From assembly GCA_964647905.1 (NCBI GenBank), contig CAZYJR010000057.1:1-13523 (forward strand): 13,523 nucleotides of DNA. Reading direction: 5' to 3'. The translations under genes were made by a program, and so were the position numbers. This document shows, piece by piece, positions 12,678 through 13,523 of the stretch. The stretch comes from CAZYJR01 sp964647905 (GTDB lineage Bacteria; Desulfobacterota; DSM-4660; Desulfatiglandales; HGW-15). The first letter of the stretch is position 1; every line of letters begins with the position of its first letter. Below the pieces are notes generated by a model, which was given only the letters and a program-made list of their open reading frames with translations, was not told where the DNA came from and searched no databases.

Positions 12678-13112
12678 TCAACCCACCACGACCTTGATTA
12701 TCTTTATCAGGCCGAAATCAATCACCCCCAGGAAGAAAGCGGCCACCAGCACCAGAAGGATGACCATGGCCGTGGAGGCCAGCAACTCCTTCCTGGTCGG
12801 CCACTTGACCTTCTTGAGCTCGCTTCGTGCATCCCTGAGGAAGTGCACGGCCATGGAGACATACCTGCCCGGGGAAAACCGGTCTTCCTTCTTCCTTTCA
12901 GGCTCCCTCTTCTTCTCAGCCTCTTTCCGTACGGCCGGCTGCTCCGTCTTTCTCCGCGGCTCGGGCTTGGCGGCCCCCCGCTTTTCTTCGGCTGCGGTTC
13001 CGCTCTCCCGTTCTCCGCCCGGGGAAACCGGGGCCTGCGCCTGCAGGTCGGCCTGGGGCTTCTTGCGACTGCTCCGTTTCTTCTTTTTCTTGCTTGCTGC
13101 CGGCTTCTTCAT
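12678..13112 (-). CDS. secE: Preprotein translocase subunit SecE
   Basis: SecE clamps the two halves of SecY in the inner-membrane protein channel. The chosen ATG at 13112 gives 144 residues; a longer frame would run into the tRNA-Trp gene and is rejected. The last 60 residues are the SecE domain: an amphipathic cytoplasmic helix with FLRDARSELKKVKWPTRKEL (91-110), the family signature, then one membrane segment (about 112-133) and a short periplasmic end. Residues 1-82 are a low-complexity tail rich in Lys, Arg, Glu, Ala and Pro, probably disordered and cytoplasmic. Single-membrane-span SecE proteins are usually about 60-90 residues, so the extra length is this tail. No strong Shine-Dalgarno is visible, which makes the exact start less sure. 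nusG follows after 13 bases. Confidence 0.93.
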   Translation of the reverse strand: MKKPAASKKKKKRSSRKKPQADLQAQAPVSPGGERESGTAAEEKRGAAKPEPRRKTEQPAVRKEAEKKREPERKKEDRFSPGRYVSMAVHFLRDARSELKKVKWPTRKELLASTAMVILLVLVAAFFLGVIDFGLIKIIKVVVG

Positions 13113-13154
13113 CGAATCAATGGTCCCAATGCCTGGGGATGCCCCAAAAAAGAT

Positions 13155-13231
13155 TGGCAGGCCAGGAGGGATTCGAACCCCCAACACCCGGATTTGGAGT
13201 CCGGTGCTCTAGCCGTTAGAGCTACTGGCCT
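13155..13231 (-). tRNA. trnW: tRNA-Trp (anticodon CCA)
   Basis: A complete cloverleaf can be drawn. The acceptor stem is AGGCCAG / CTGGCCT with a G discriminator, and the genome encodes the 3' CCA (13155-13157). The D stem is GCTC / GAGC. The anticodon stem CCGGA / TCCGG encloses loop CTCCAAA, reading CCA for tryptophan. The variable loop is GTGTT. The T arm has loop TTCGAAT, with one G-U pair in its stem. Length is 77 bases with CCA. It lies between rpmG (16 bases upstream) and secE (42 bases downstream) on the same strand, so it is probably cut out of the operon transcript by RNase P and 3' processing. tRNA-Trp beside tuf and secE is a common bacterial arrangement. Confidence 0.97.
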
Positions 13232-13247
13232 GCGATTCTTGACGCCG

Positions 13248-13397
13248 CTACTTTGTCTCCTTGTGCAGGGTGTGAATCCTGCACGACGGGCAAAACTTGC
13301 GAAAAGCCAATTTGTCCGGAGTCTTCCTCTTGTTCTTGGTGGTGGTGTAGTTCCTGTTCTTGCACTCTTCACAGGCTAACGTTACGATGTCCCTCAT
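13248..13397 (-). CDS. rpmG: 50S ribosomal protein L33
   Basis: L33 is a small 50S protein near the E site. The 49-residue frame reads MRDIVTLACEECKNRNY at its start and ends HTLHKETK. It has two cysteine pairs, Cys9/Cys12 (CEEC) and Cys36/Cys39 (CPSC), and so is the zinc-ribbon (C+) form of L33 rather than the cysteine-free form. The intervening YTTTKNKRKTPDKLAFRKF is typical of the family. The ATG at 13397 has a GGGG-containing site about ten bases upstream. It lies 25 bases after tuf and 16 bases before tRNA-Trp. Cysteine-type L33 is often zinc-regulated as one of two paralogues, but no Zur site is visible in this short gap. Confidence 0.96.
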   Translation of the reverse strand: MRDIVTLACEECKNRNYTTTKNKRKTPDKLAFRKFCPSCRIHTLHKETK

Positions 13398-13422
13398 GAT
13401 GCAATGACCCCGCGCTGCCCCG

Positions 13423-13523
13423 CTACTTTATGATATCGCTGACCACGCCAGCGCCCACGGTCCGGCCGCCCTCGCGGATGGCGAAGCGAAGCTCCTTCTC
13501 CATCGCTATCGGGGTGATGAGCG
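13423..13523 (-). CDS. tuf: Elongation factor Tu, C-terminal fragment (upstream copy, cut by window edge)
   Basis: The last 32 codons and the stop of an EF-Tu gene are present: LITPIAMEKELRFAIREGG at the start of the fragment, then RTVGAGVVSDIIK and TAG. This is the highly conserved end of domain 3, the part that contacts aminoacyl-tRNA. It precedes rpmG by 25 bases with no terminator between them, so rpmG, tRNA-Trp and secE may share a transcript with tuf. It cannot be the same copy as the fragment at 1-51, since both run in the same direction at opposite ends of the window. Confidence 0.96.
   Translation of the reverse strand, partial: LITPIAMEKELRFAIREGGRTVGAGVVSDIIK

Noticed and set aside
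13113..13154. TGGGG / CCCCA hairpin with a run of T between tRNA-Trp and secE as a terminator
   Set aside because: On the minus strand the T run precedes the stem rather than following it, the stem is only five pairs, and secE must be transcribed through it.
12678..13187. Longer secE reading frame starting at 13187
   Set aside because: Its first 25 codons overlap tRNA-Trp and resemble no SecE; ATG at 13112 is clear of the tRNA.

Overview
The window is one uninterrupted block of housekeeping genes. All lie on the minus strand, so transcription runs from high to low coordinates. In transcription order it holds the 3' end of one tuf gene (EF-Tu), rpmG (L33), tRNA-Trp(CCA), secE, nusG, rplK (L11), rplA (L1), rplJ (L10), rplL (L7/L12), rpoB, rpoC, rpsL (S12), rpsG (S7) and the first 17 codons of a second tuf gene. 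This is the classical secE-nusG / L11-L1 / L10-L7/12-beta-beta' ('rif') cluster joined to the 'str' cluster. No accessory gene, mobile element, CRISPR array or plus-strand gene is supported, and no gene-free stretch exceeds about 215 bases.

The DNA is GC-rich with strong Shine-Dalgarno sequences. RpoB (1374 aa) and RpoC (about 1361 aa) are of proteobacterial length. The RpoC start region reads like that of delta-proteobacteria recalled from memory (Geobacter type). My best guess is a member of the Desulfobacterota (former Deltaproteobacteria), at moderate confidence because no search was run.

Region by region: 13423-13523 and 1-51 are pieces of two different tuf copies that bracket the block as direct repeats. 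Positions 12089-13397 supply L33, tRNA-Trp, the Sec translocon subunit SecE and the elongation factor NusG. Positions 9594-12025 encode the L11/L1 and L10/L12 stalk proteins, with a recognisable L10 leader in the 215-base gap before rplJ. Positions 1142-9433 encode the two large RNA polymerase subunits, preceded by a 160-base spacer with two strong hairpins. Positions 140-1002 encode S12 and S7, preceded by a candidate str promoter.

The genes work together as the core of transcription and translation: polymerase, an elongation factor, decoding and factor-binding ribosomal proteins, EF-Tu, and a translocon subunit. The most informative departures are these: fusA is absent between rpsG and tuf; both rpoC and rplJ probably start at TTG, each behind a near-consensus Shine-Dalgarno; the L10 leader has compensatory changes and an enlarged tip; hairpins occupy several spacers where autogenous or attenuation control would be expected; and SecE has a long charged N-terminal tail. 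I did not find a previously undescribed system here.
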